Shown piece after piece: positions 1-6,598 of a DNA stretch of 7,336 nt. The stretch's first letter is position 1. Every line of letters starts with the position of its first letter. The DNA comes from Eubacteriales bacterium (GTDB lineage Bacteria; Bacillota_A; Clostridia; Christensenellales; Aristaeellaceae). The stretch is from assembly GCA_029974855.1 (NCBI GenBank), contig JARKQO010000254.1, forward strand, positions 1 through 7,336. The letters run 5' to 3'. The position numbers and the translations under genes were made by a program. Under the pieces are notes generated by a model that was given only the letters and a program-made list of their open reading frames with translations, was not told where the DNA came from and ran no database searches.

Positions 1-81
1 ATGCGGCTGTACATCCTGGACCCGGCCCTGGCCGCCGCCCTCTCCGCCCGGCTCAGCGCCGCCGGAATCCCCGGGCAGTAG
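1..81 (+). CDS. C-terminal tail of an unidentified protein (5' partial)
   Basis: An open frame runs from the window edge to a TAG stop at 79-81. Nearly every codon ends in G or C, as in the other genes here, which supports real coding. The visible 26 residues are rich in Ala and Leu and end in AAGIPGQ; they look like a terminal helix and carry no motif I recognise. The ATG at position 1 may be an internal methionine, because the upstream sequence is not available. The next gene has its own promoter 16 bases after this stop, so the two are probably separate transcription units, although read-through is possible. I assign no function. Confidence 0.5.
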   Translation: MRLYILDPALAAALSARLSAAGIPGQ

Positions 82-97
82 CGGCTCCGGGCCCGTA

Positions 98-126
98 TTG
101 ACTCCACCCCCGGGCCATGCTATGAT
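98..126 (+). promoter_or_regulatory. Sigma-A (sigma-70 type) promoter of the zinc-ribbon gene
   Basis: TTGACT at 98-103 matches the -35 consensus at five of six bases, and TATGAT at 121-126 matches the -10 consensus at five of six. The spacer is exactly 17 bases. Transcription would start near 132-135, leaving a leader of about 20 bases before the CTG codon at 154. This makes any start upstream of about 132 impossible on this transcript and supports 154 as the start. Confidence 0.8.
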
Positions 127-142
127 CAGCCTACCTACGGAC

Positions 143-147
143 AGGAG
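143..147 (+). promoter_or_regulatory. Ribosome binding site that fixes a CTG start
   Basis: AGGAG at 143-147 lies six bases before the CTG at 154-156. That is the usual Shine-Dalgarno spacing. The only other candidate start in this frame, GTG at 208, has no such site and would remove the zinc ribbon. Confidence 0.7.
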
Positions 148-153
148 CCGCGT

Positions 154-1212
154 CTGAATTGTCCCAACTGCGGAAGCCTCCTGCCGCCCGGCGCACAATT
201 TTGCAATGTGTGCAACGAGCCCTTGGCCCCCAGCGGCTACCAGCCCTACGGGCAGCAAGCCCCCTACGGTCAGGGGGTTCAGCCCCCTCAAGCTCCCTAC
301 GGTCAGGGGGCCCAGCCTGCCCAACCTCCCCAGGGCTACAGCTGTCCCACCCCGGCCCAGGGCTACCCGGCTCCGGCCTGTACCTACCCGGGGTACCAGC
401 CCAGTTATGAACAGCGCTATGCCCAATACCAAGCCCCCCAGGGGTATCCCCAGGGCTATGGGGGATATTACGGCGAGGTGCCCCAGCCCCGGGGCTCCCA
501 GGCGTTTTTCGCCGCCCAGCTGCAGCTTCCCGGCATGCTGCGGGATTCCTTCCGGGACCCGGGCTGCGTGCTGCAAGGGATCATGGAGCGGCGCAACTGG
601 TACCCCACCCCTGTGGTGGCGGGGCTGACGCTGCTGTTCACCTTCCTGTGCGGCCTGTTCTTTGCCACGGGCATGGTGCGGCTGTTCTTTGGCTTTTATA
701 CCGCTGTCACCGGCAATGCCCTGGCCAGCGACGCCACCAGCCTGAGCCAGGGGGTCAGCTATGTGTCCAGCAAAATCGGCGCTTCCATCGGGGGCATCGC
801 GGTGCTGTGCCAGGTGTTTGCCATGCTGCTGCCTTTGGCGGTGATGCTGGTGTACCTGTGCCCTGTCAGCAAGATGCGTTTTTCCTGGGAGCTGGCATAC
901 GGCTGCTTTACCGTGACCACGCTGCCCACGGTGGCCGTTTCCTTGCTGGCCCTGCTGGCCTCCTTGGTGATGCCCATTTTGGCGGCGCCGGTGGCTTTGC
1001 TGGGGACGGTGGTGAGCTATGTGTTCATGGGCAGCCTGTTGGGGCGGGTCACGGGCAAGCCGGAGCCGGCGCTGGCGGTTCCCAAAATCCTGTGCGTCTG
1101 CCTGTCTTTGCTGCTGACGCTGCTGTTTATCGTGCTGGTGGGCGGCACGCTGATGAACGGCGTGGTCCAGTCCACAGTGTCCATTTTATGGAATTTGAAC
1201 TCCCTGCTGTGA
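154..1212 (+). CDS. Zinc-ribbon, PYGQ-linker, multi-pass membrane protein (Yip1-like)
   Basis: A 352-residue protein of unknown function. Residues 1-26 form a Cys4 zinc ribbon (C3, C6, C17, C20; two CxxC knuckles ten residues apart). Residues about 28-113 are a low-complexity linker rich in Pro, Gln, Tyr and Gly, with PYGQ units and a tandem 11-residue repeat. Residues about 152-181, 207-235, 251-274, 275-298 and 311-334 are hydrophobic and probably span the membrane, giving about five segments. Zinc ribbon plus a C-terminal Yip1-like membrane domain is a common Firmicutes layout; the Yip1 assignment rests on this general resemblance and is uncertain. The start is taken as CTG at 154, because a promoter and an AGGAG site are correctly placed for it and the Cys residues begin two codons later. 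A GTG start at 208 would delete three of the four cysteines. The linker probably faces the cytoplasm together with the ribbon. The MATE gene follows 56 bases downstream and may be co-transcribed. Confidence 0.75.
   Translation: MNCPNCGSLLPPGAQFCNVCNEPLAPSGYQPYGQQAPYGQGVQPPQAPYGQGAQPAQPPQGYSCPTPAQGYPAPACTYPGYQPSYEQRYAQYQAPQGYPQGYGGYYGEVPQPRGSQAFFAAQLQLPGMLRDSFRDPGCVLQGIMERRNWYPTPVVAGLTLLFTFLCGLFFATGMVRLFFGFYTAVTGNALASDATSLSQGVSYVSSKIGASIGGIAVLCQVFAMLLPLAVMLVYLCPVSKMRFSWELAYGCFTVTTLPTVAVSLLALLASLVMPILAAPVALLGTVVSYVFMGSLLGRVTGKPEPALAVPKILCVCLSLLLTLLFIVLVGGTLMNGVVQSTVSILWNLNSLL
259..324 (+). repeat. Tandem 33-bp coding repeat, two copies
   Basis: Two adjacent 33-bp units (259-291 and 292-324) encode APYGQGVQPPQ and APYGQGAQPAQ. 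They share the 16-base block CCCTACGGTCAGGGGG at 262-277 and 295-310. A diverged partial unit, CCCTACGGGCAG, lies just upstream at 244-255. The unit is a multiple of three, so copy-number change would keep the frame. It lies in the disordered linker of the zinc-ribbon membrane protein. Confidence 0.8.
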
Positions 1213-1268
1213 GAGGGCTTTTTTCCCTCCATGGATAATAGGGAGATACCAAAGGAAAGAGGCGTACC

Positions 1269-2663
1269 ATGACCACCGGCACCTATGACCTGACCCGGGG
1301 AAGCATTCTGAGAAAGCTGCTCCAGGTGGCCATTCCCATTATGGGAACCCAGCTGATGCAGATGGCCTATAACTTAACGGACATGTTCTGGCTGGGGCGC
1401 ATGGAAAACTCCGTAACCGCGGTGGCCGCCAGCGGGCTGGCGGGCATGTTCCTGTGGCTGGGCATGGCGTTGATGATGGTTGGCCGCATCGGCTCGGAGA
1501 TCGGCACCTCCCAAAACCTGGGCCGGGGGGACCCCAAGGCCGCCCGGGAATATGCCCAGAACGCCGCCCGGATCGCGGGGCTGCTGGGCCTGGTGTATGG
1601 GTTAGTGTTGGTGCTTTTTGCGGGGCCCTTGGTGGCGCTGCTTCAGGTGAAGGAGCGGGATGTGTTTGAAAGCGCCTGTGCCTACCTGCGCATTGTGGGC
1701 ATCGGTATTCCGCTGACCTATGTGTCTGCCGCCCTTACCGGGGCCTTCAACGGCGCTGGGAACTCCCGCCTGGGCTTTTGGGCCAACGCGGTGGGCCTGG
1801 TGGTGAACATGGTGCTGGACCCCCTGATGATTTTTGGCTTCGGTTGGGGGATCGAGGGGGCGGCCATCGCCACCATCATCGCCCAGGGCGTGGTATGCGC
1901 CTTGTTTGTGTGGTTTGTGAAGAAGCATCCCCACCGGCCTTTTCCCCGCTTCCGGCTGCTGGGCCCCCTGGGCCGGGCCCCGACGCGGCAAATTTTGCGC
2001 TGGAGCCTGCCTGTGGCCTTGGAAAGCGGAGCCTTTACGGCTTTGGCCATGGTGGTGACCAGCATGGTATCCGCTTGGTATGGGGAAACCGCCGTGGCGG
2101 TGCAGCGGGTGGGCAGCCAGATCGAGTCCCTGTCTTGGCTCATCGGCGGGGGGTTCTCCTCGGCGGTCACCGCCTTCGTGGGCCAGAACTACGGGGCTGG
2201 GCAATGGAAGCGCATCCGGCGGGGCTACCGCATTTCCCTGGGGGCGCTGCTGGGCTGGGAGGTTGTGGTGACGGCGGTGCTGGTGCTGGGCGGGCGCTTT
2301 CTGTTCTCCCTCTTTTTGCGGGAGCCTCCGGAGATTTTGGACATGGGGGCCACCTACTTGCAAATTCTGGCGGGATGCCAGCTGTTCATGGCTTTGGAGG
2401 GGGCCTGCGCCGGGGCGTTCCGGGGCGTTGGCAAAACGCTGCCCCCCAGCGTATGCAGCATTTCCTCCAATTTGATCCGGCCCTTGCTGTGCTGGGGCTT
2501 TGCCCAATGGATGGGGCTGGACGGGCTTTGGCTGGGGATTACGGTGTCCGCCTGCGTACGGGGCCTGTTCATGTTCCTGTGGTATACCCTCCACCAGCGG
2601 AGGATGCCCCGGGAGGACGCGCCCATGCCCGTGCCCGTGCTGGAGCCGGAGCCCGCGCTGTGA
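1269..2663 (+). CDS. MATE family efflux transporter
   Basis: A 464-residue inner-membrane antiporter of the multidrug and toxic compound extrusion family, which exports cationic drugs or metabolites using a Na+ or H+ gradient. The length fits the family (about 450), and twelve membrane segments in two homologous halves are expected. Family hallmarks are the start DLTRGSILRKLLQVAIP (7-23) followed by YNLTDMFWLGRM (34-45), SQNLGRGDPKAAREYA (81-96), GAFNGAGNSR (158-167), NMVLDPLMIFGFG (180-192), the second-half GQNYGAG (305-311) and RGVGKT (385-390). The last 18 residues or so form a polar, Pro/Glu-rich tail after the final helix. The start is ATG at 1269, with GAGG six bases upstream inside a longer purine run. 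The gene follows the zinc-ribbon gene by 56 bases and ends in a strong terminator. The substrate cannot be told from the sequence; I see no adjacent regulator. Confidence 0.95.
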   Translation: MTTGTYDLTRGSILRKLLQVAIPIMGTQLMQMAYNLTDMFWLGRMENSVTAVAASGLAGMFLWLGMALMMVGRIGSEIGTSQNLGRGDPKAAREYAQNAARIAGLLGLVYGLVLVLFAGPLVALLQVKERDVFESACAYLRIVGIGIPLTYVSAALTGAFNGAGNSRLGFWANAVGLVVNMVLDPLMIFGFGWGIEGAAIATIIAQGVVCALFVWFVKKHPHRPFPRFRLLGPLGRAPTRQILRWSLPVALESGAFTALAMVVTSMVSAWYGETAVAVQRVGSQIESLSWLIGGGFSSAVTAFVGQNYGAGQWKRIRRGYRISLGALLGWEVVVTAVLVLGGRFLFSLFLREPPEILDMGATYLQILAGCQLFMALEGACAGAFRGVGKTLPPSVCSISSNLIRPLLCWGFAQWMGLDGLWLGITVSACVRGLFMFLWYTLHQRRMPREDAPMPVPVLEPEPAL

Positions 2664-2691
2664 CGCCGTGAGGCTGTGACGCAGGGCCATC

Positions 2692-2750
2692 AGCCACAGG
2701 GCTGCCCTCCCTTTGGGGAAGGCAACCCTGTGGCTTTTTTATTATTTTTT
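2692..2750 (+). terminator. Rho-independent terminator after the MATE gene
   Basis: AGCCACAGGG (2692-2701) pairs perfectly with CCCTGTGGCT (2726-2735). The interior can also pair (GCC...GGC with one mismatch), extending the hairpin. A T-rich tract, TTTTTTATTATTTTTT, follows at 2735-2750. The T tract lies only on the right side, so the signal works for the plus-strand genes and not obviously for the convergent operon. Confidence 0.93.
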
Positions 2751-2806
2751 CTAGCAAGGAGCCCCGCAAGGGGGCGGGCCAAATCAACCCAAAAGCAACC
2801 CCGCCC

Positions 2807-3628
2807 TCACCCCTCCACCCAGGCCACGGACAGGCATCCGCCCCCCAGATGAATGGCCAGCACAGGGCCTAAGGTCCGCTTCATGACGGGTACCCCCCGG
2901 GCTTGCAAGCGCTGGGCCAGCTGCTGGGCCATGTCCTCGGCCCGGCAATGCTGCACCACCACGGGGGTCTGACAGTGGGCCGCCGCCTGCTCCAGCAGGC
3001 GCAGCTGCTCCTGCTGGCCCCGGGCCATGCCATAGGCGTTCACCCCGCCCCCGGTGAGCTTCAAAATCGGCCGGATGTTCAGAATGGTGGATACGGACAT
3101 GCGCACCAAATTCAGCCTGCCGCTTTTGCGCAGGGGGGTCATGTCCTTCACGGAGAATAGCGTGCGGGTCTTTTCCCGGTATTCCTTTACCTTCAGGGCT
3201 ACCTCCCCCAAGGAAAGGCCCTGCCGGATCCATTCCCGGGCCTTCAGCAGCAGCAGGTACAGGGCTCCGCCGGTGGTTTTGGAATCCACCACCGCCACCC
3301 TCTCCGGACCCAGGGCCTGGGCGGCCTTGTAGGCGTTGGCATAGGTGCCGCTGAGCCGGGAGGAGATGGGGAGCACCAAGGCCTGGTGGCCCTCCGCCAC
3401 GATGTCCTCCAAGGTGGAGAGGAAGGCCGCGTAGGAGGCCTGGGAGGTGGTGAAATGGCCGGGGTTTGCGGTGACCAGCCCCAGCATGGCGTCGTTTTCG
3501 TCCGCGTAGCCCTCGGTGTAGGCGGTGCGGCCCTGGTGGGCGTAGTTCATGGGCACCTGCACCACCCCCTGGGCCTGGGCCTCCCGCCGGGAGAAATAGG
3601 CTGTGGAATCCGTCACCAACACGATCAT
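2807..3628 (-). CDS. DegV family (FakB-like) fatty-acid-binding protein
   Basis: A 273-residue DegV-family protein, close to the usual 280. Characterised members bind a long-chain fatty acid in a tunnel, and FakB proteins present it to the kinase FakA, which makes acyl-phosphate for phospholipid synthesis. Visible hallmarks are the VTDSTAYF start (5-12), TSQ (61-63), SSRLSGTYANA (89-99), the second-domain SVKDMTPLRKSGRL (159-172), NIRPIL (184-189) and GPVLAIHLGGG (254-264). The Thr of TSQ and Ser of the LSGTY loop belong to the fatty acid carboxylate site in known structures. It is the last gene of the acc operon: its ATG overlaps the accA TGA as ATGA, a sign of translational coupling. A weak G-run lies about eight bases upstream. 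Its C-terminal loop reads HLGGG where many relatives have HxGPG. No kinase partner is in the window. Whether it serves FakA-type activation or another lipid role is inference. Confidence 0.94.
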   Translation of the reverse strand: MIVLVTDSTAYFSRREAQAQGVVQVPMNYAHQGRTAYTEGYADENDAMLGLVTANPGHFTTSQASYAAFLSTLEDIVAEGHQALVLPISSRLSGTYANAYKAAQALGPERVAVVDSKTTGGALYLLLLKAREWIRQGLSLGEVALKVKEYREKTRTLFSVKDMTPLRKSGRLNLVRMSVSTILNIRPILKLTGGGVNAYGMARGQQEQLRLLEQAAAHCQTPVVVQHCRAEDMAQQLAQRLQARGVPVMKRTLGPVLAIHLGGGCLSVAWVEG

Positions 3629-4404
3629 ACAGGCGGTCCCCCCATGCTTCTGAATTTACCGTACCGCAAAGCCGCCACCTCGGAGCCCTCCAGGGCCGCG
3701 TAGGAGGCGAAGGCGGAGATCAGGGCGTTGCGAAGGTGTTCATATAATTCTTCGCTGTCCTGGGGCTCGGGGATGATCCGGTCGATAACCCCCAAAGCAT
3801 ACAAATCCTGGGCGGTGAGCTTCAGGGCCTCGCTGGAATCCTGGGTCTTTTTGGGGTCCTTCCACAAAATGCTGGCGGCCCCCTCGGGGGAGATCACGGA
3901 ATAGACCGCGTTTTCCAGCATCCACACCTGGTTGGACACCGCCAGGGCCAAGGCCCCGCCGCTGCCCCCTTCCCCGATGACGATGGAGATCACCGGCACG
4001 GTCAAAGCCGACATCTCCATGAGGTTTTCCGCAATGGCCAGGCCCTGGCCCCGCTCCTCGGCCCCCAGGCCGCAGGCGGCCCCGGCGGTGTCCACCAGGC
4101 ACACCACGGGACGGCGGAATTTCTCCGCCAGCTTCATCTGCCGCAGGGCCTTCCGGTACCCCTCCGGGTTGGCGGAGCCGAAGTTCCGGGCCACCTTCTC
4201 GGCGGTATCCTGGCCCTTCTCCAGGCCGATGACGGTGACGGGGGTTTCCCCAAGGCGGGCCAGGCCCGCCACCACGGCCCCGTCGTCCCCGAAGCGGCGG
4301 TCCCCGTGCATTTCAAGGAAGTCCGTGAAAATCCCTTGGATCAGCTGCAAGGCGGTAAGCCGGCCCTTTTGCCGGGCCGCCAGCACCTTTTCATACGCGC
4401 CCAT
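3625..4404 (-). CDS. accA: Acetyl-CoA carboxylase carboxyltransferase subunit alpha
   Basis: The 259-residue alpha subunit of the cytoplasmic carboxyltransferase. With AccD it moves the carboxyl group from biotin on AccB to acetyl-CoA, giving malonyl-CoA. Motifs that match known AccA proteins are HGDRRFGDD (33-41), RNFGSANPEGYRKALRQM (73-90), VDTAGAACGLGAEERGQ (104-120), IGEGGSGGALALAVSN (143-158), YSVISPEGAASILWKD (168-183) and IDRIIPEP (207-214). E. coli AccA is about 319 residues; this protein has a shorter N-terminus, as is common in Clostridia. The E. coli motif DTPGAYPG reads DTAGAACG here. The ATG at 4404 lies inside the end of accD (14-base overlap) and is preceded by GGAGGG about six bases upstream. 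Its stop overlaps the degV start. Confidence 0.97.
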   Translation of the reverse strand: MGAYEKVLAARQKGRLTALQLIQGIFTDFLEMHGDRRFGDDGAVVAGLARLGETPVTVIGLEKGQDTAEKVARNFGSANPEGYRKALRQMKLAEKFRRPVVCLVDTAGAACGLGAEERGQGLAIAENLMEMSALTVPVISIVIGEGGSGGALALAVSNQVWMLENAVYSVISPEGAASILWKDPKKTQDSSEALKLTAQDLYALGVIDRIIPEPQDSEELYEHLRNALISAFASYAALEGSEVAALRYGKFRSMGGPPV

Positions 4405-5245
4405 CCTCAGCCCTCCCCCCGTGCATGCTCAGCAGCAAGGCCACCAACTCCCGCTGGCCGCCCCTGGGGGCGATGCGGTCCACAAAGCCCTTTTTCAGCT
4501 GAAATTCCGCCCGCTGGAACCCCGGGGGCAGCTTTTGGCGGATGGTTTGCTCGATGACCCGGGGCCCCGCGAAGCCGATCAGGGCTCCCGGCTCCGCCAG
4601 GATGATATCCGCCTCCATGGCAAAGCTGGCGGCCACGCCCCCGGTGGTGGGGTCCGTCAGCAAGGCGATGTACAAACCGCCCTCCTGGCTGTGGCGCTTC
4701 ACCGCCGCCGACACCTTGGCCATTTGCATCAGGGACAGGATGCCCTCCTGAATCCGGGCCCCGCCGGATACGGTATAGCCCACCACCGGCAGGCGGCGTT
4801 CCGTGGCATGCTCAAAAAGCCGGGTCAGCTTTTCCCCCACCATGGAGCCCATGGAGCCCATCATAAAGGCGGGCTCCATGGCAAAAAAGGCGCAGGGCCG
4901 CCCCAGGACGGCGGCTGTGCCGGTGAGCACGGCTTCCTTTTCCCCGCTGCCCCGCCGGGCGGCCTCCAGCTTTTCCTCATAGCCCGGAAAGCCCAGCACA
5001 TTGCGGGATTCCAGGTCCCCGTCCCGCTCGGTAAAGCTGCCTCCGTCGCACAGCAACGCCACCCGCCGCCGGGCCCCCATGCGCAGATGATAGCCGCAGC
5101 GGGGGCATACCAACAGGTTTTGGTCCAGCTCCTGGGCCGAAATTTGCTTTTTGCAGCCGGGGCAGGCAACGGGCTTTTCCGGGGCGGCGGCGCTTTGGCC
5201 CTCCAGGGCGTTGTTGGGCTTTCGGAACAGGCTCTTGGCCAGCAT
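4391..5245 (-). CDS. accD: Acetyl-CoA carboxylase carboxyltransferase subunit beta
   Basis: The 284-residue beta subunit, partner of AccA in malonyl-CoA formation. The N-terminal zinc ribbon has C28, C31, C47 and C50 in the AccD arrangement (CxxC, 15 residues, CxxC), followed by the family segment YHLRMGARRRV (52-62). The crotonase-fold core shows FMMGSMGSMVG (127-137), VSGGARIQEGILSLMQMAK (159-177), LTDPTTGGVAASFAM (196-210) and the acyl-CoA site segment IGFAGPRVIEQTI (223-235). The length is slightly below E. coli AccD (304). The ATG at 5245 lies ten bases after the accC stop. The Shine-Dalgarno signal is weak (GTGAGAA around the accC stop), so translation may depend on coupling. The stop lies 14 bases inside accA, fitting the 1:1 need for the two subunits. 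Confidence 0.97.
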   Translation of the reverse strand: MLAKSLFRKPNNALEGQSAAAPEKPVACPGCKKQISAQELDQNLLVCPRCGYHLRMGARRRVALLCDGGSFTERDGDLESRNVLGFPGYEEKLEAARRGSGEKEAVLTGTAAVLGRPCAFFAMEPAFMMGSMGSMVGEKLTRLFEHATERRLPVVGYTVSGGARIQEGILSLMQMAKVSAAVKRHSQEGGLYIALLTDPTTGGVAASFAMEADIILAEPGALIGFAGPRVIEQTIRQKLPPGFQRAEFQLKKGFVDRIAPRGGQRELVALLLSMHGGRAEDGRV

Positions 5246-5255
5246 GGCGGGATTC

Positions 5256-6584
5256 TCACTTTCTCAAAAAATCCGTGGCATAGCTGCCGTCCACAAAGGC
5301 GGGCTCGCAGATCAAGTCCGCCTGGAAGCAGCCGTTGTGCTCCACCCCCTCGATGACGGTTTCGCACAGGGCCGCCTGCATCTTGCGGATGGCCTCCTGC
5401 CGGGTGGCGGCATACACGATGAGCTTGCCGATCATGGAGTCGTAATAGGGCGGCACCCGGTAGCCCTGGTACAAAGCGGTGTCAAAGCGGACCCAGGGTC
5501 CCCCGGGAATGTGCAAAAGCGATACCTGGCCGCAGCTGGGGCGGAAGTTGGCCTGGGGGTCCTCGGCGTTGATGCGGCATTCGATGGCATGGCCCCGCAA
5601 AGCGATGTCCCGCTGGGTGAAGGGCAGCTCCAGGCCTGCGGCCACCCGGATTTGCCACTTCACCAAATCGATGCCCGTAACCATTTCCGTCACCGGGTGC
5701 TCCACCTGGAGGCGGGTGTTCATCTCCATAAAGTAGAAGTTTCGCTCCCCGTCCAGCAAAAACTCCAGGGTGCCCACCCCTTCATACCCCAGGCTGGTGG
5801 CGGCCCGGGCGGCGGTGGCCATCATCCTTTCCCGCAGCTCCTGGGAGATGACGGGGCAGGGGCTTTCCTCGATGAGCTTTTGGTTGCGCCGCTGCATGGA
5901 ACAGTCCCGCTCCCCCAGGCATACGGCGTGGCCCTGCTGGTCGCAGAGGATTTGCATCTCCACGTGCTTCACCTGCCGGAGGAACTTTTCCATATACAGC
6001 CCCCCGTCGGCAAAGGAGGCCTGGGCCTCGGCGGAAGCGGCCCGAAAGGCGGCCTCCACGTCCTCCAGCCGCTCCACCAGCCGGATACCCCGGCCCCCGC
6101 CCCCGGCGCGGGCCTTCAGCAGCAAGGGAAAGCCCACCCGCTGGGCAGCCTCCTTGGCCTCCTGGGCGTCCCGCAGCAGCTCCTGGCCGGGGATGGTGGG
6201 CACCTGGAGCCGGGCCATGGTGCGCTTGGCCTCCTCCTTGTCCCCCATGAGGCGGATCACCCGGGCGCTGGGGCCGATGAACTTGAGGCCGTGCTGTTCG
6301 CAGGCCTCGGCAAAGGCCGCGTTTTCCGACAGAAAGCCGTAGCCCGGGTGGATGGCCCGGGCCCCGCTGAGCAAAGCTACGGACAGAAGGGCCTGCTGGT
6401 TCAGGTAGCTGCTGAAAGCCTGGGGCCCGCCGATGCAGTAGCTTTCATCCGCCATGGAAACGTGCAAAGCGTCCCGGTCCGCCTCGGAAAAAACCGCCAC
6501 GGTGAGGATGCCCATTTCCTTGCAAGCCCGGAGGATCCGCACCGCGATCTCGCCCCGGTTGGCAATGAGGATTTTGGGAAACAA
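5256..6584 (-). CDS. accC: Acetyl-CoA carboxylase biotin carboxylase subunit
   Basis: A 442-residue ATP-grasp enzyme that carboxylates the biotin of AccB using ATP and bicarbonate. It begins FPKILIANRGEIAVRI (2-17), the classic biotin carboxylase N-terminus, then AIHPGYGFLSENAAFA (78-93), the ATP glycine loop KARAGGGGRGIR (157-168), YMEKFLRQVKHVEMQI (197-212), RDCSMQRRNQKLIEESP (226-242) and the catalytic segment MEMNTRLQVEHPVTEM (286-301) with E287, N289, R291 and E295. The length matches E. coli (449). The start is chosen as TTG at 6584, because GGAGG sits seven bases upstream and the family begins MFxKILIANRGE. The alternative is ATG at 6599, which overlaps the fabZ stop as TGATG and adds five residues but has no good binding site. 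An open frame further upstream only shadows fabZ. The accD gene starts ten bases downstream. Confidence 0.97.
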   Translation of the reverse strand: MFPKILIANRGEIAVRILRACKEMGILTVAVFSEADRDALHVSMADESYCIGGPQAFSSYLNQQALLSVALLSGARAIHPGYGFLSENAAFAEACEQHGLKFIGPSARVIRLMGDKEEAKRTMARLQVPTIPGQELLRDAQEAKEAAQRVGFPLLLKARAGGGGRGIRLVERLEDVEAAFRAASAEAQASFADGGLYMEKFLRQVKHVEMQILCDQQGHAVCLGERDCSMQRRNQKLIEESPCPVISQELRERMMATAARAATSLGYEGVGTLEFLLDGERNFYFMEMNTRLQVEHPVTEMVTGIDLVKWQIRVAAGLELPFTQRDIALRGHAIECRINAEDPQANFRPSCGQVSLLHIPGGPWVRFDTALYQGYRVPPYYDSMIGKLIVYAATRQEAIRKMQAALCETVIEGVEHNGCFQADLICEPAFVDGSYATDFLRK

Positions 6585-6589
6585 GGCAA

Positions 6590-6596
6590 CCCCTCC
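6590..6596 (-). promoter_or_regulatory. Ribosome binding site of accC
   Basis: On the minus strand GGAGGGG lies just after the fabZ stop and ends five bases before the TTG at 6584 (seven bases from the GGAGG core). It lies downstream of the ATG at 6599, so it cannot serve that codon. This favours the TTG start. Confidence 0.65.
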
Positions 6597-6598
6597 CA

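Noticed and set aside
69..117. Three CCCGGG-like palindromic blocks around the promoter (69-77, 87-95, 107-117) as an operator
   Set aside because: In such GC-rich DNA short CCGGG blocks arise by chance, the spacing is irregular, and no regulator gene is adjacent.
1202..1230. Possible weak terminator or hairpin at the end of the zinc-ribbon gene (CCCT...AGGG followed by CTTTTTT, or GAGGG/CCCTC around the T run)
   Set aside because: The stems are only four or five pairs and the two foldings compete; it may cause slight attenuation but is not a convincing terminator.
1234..1239. GATAAT as a -10 box for the MATE gene
   Set aside because: No acceptable -35 hexamer lies 16-18 bases upstream, so co-transcription from the promoter at 98-126 is at least as likely.
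2761..2775. GCCCC/GGGGC hairpin as a terminator for the minus-strand operon
   Set aside because: The stem is five pairs and the following minus-strand bases are TCCTTGCTAG, not a U tract; too weak to call.
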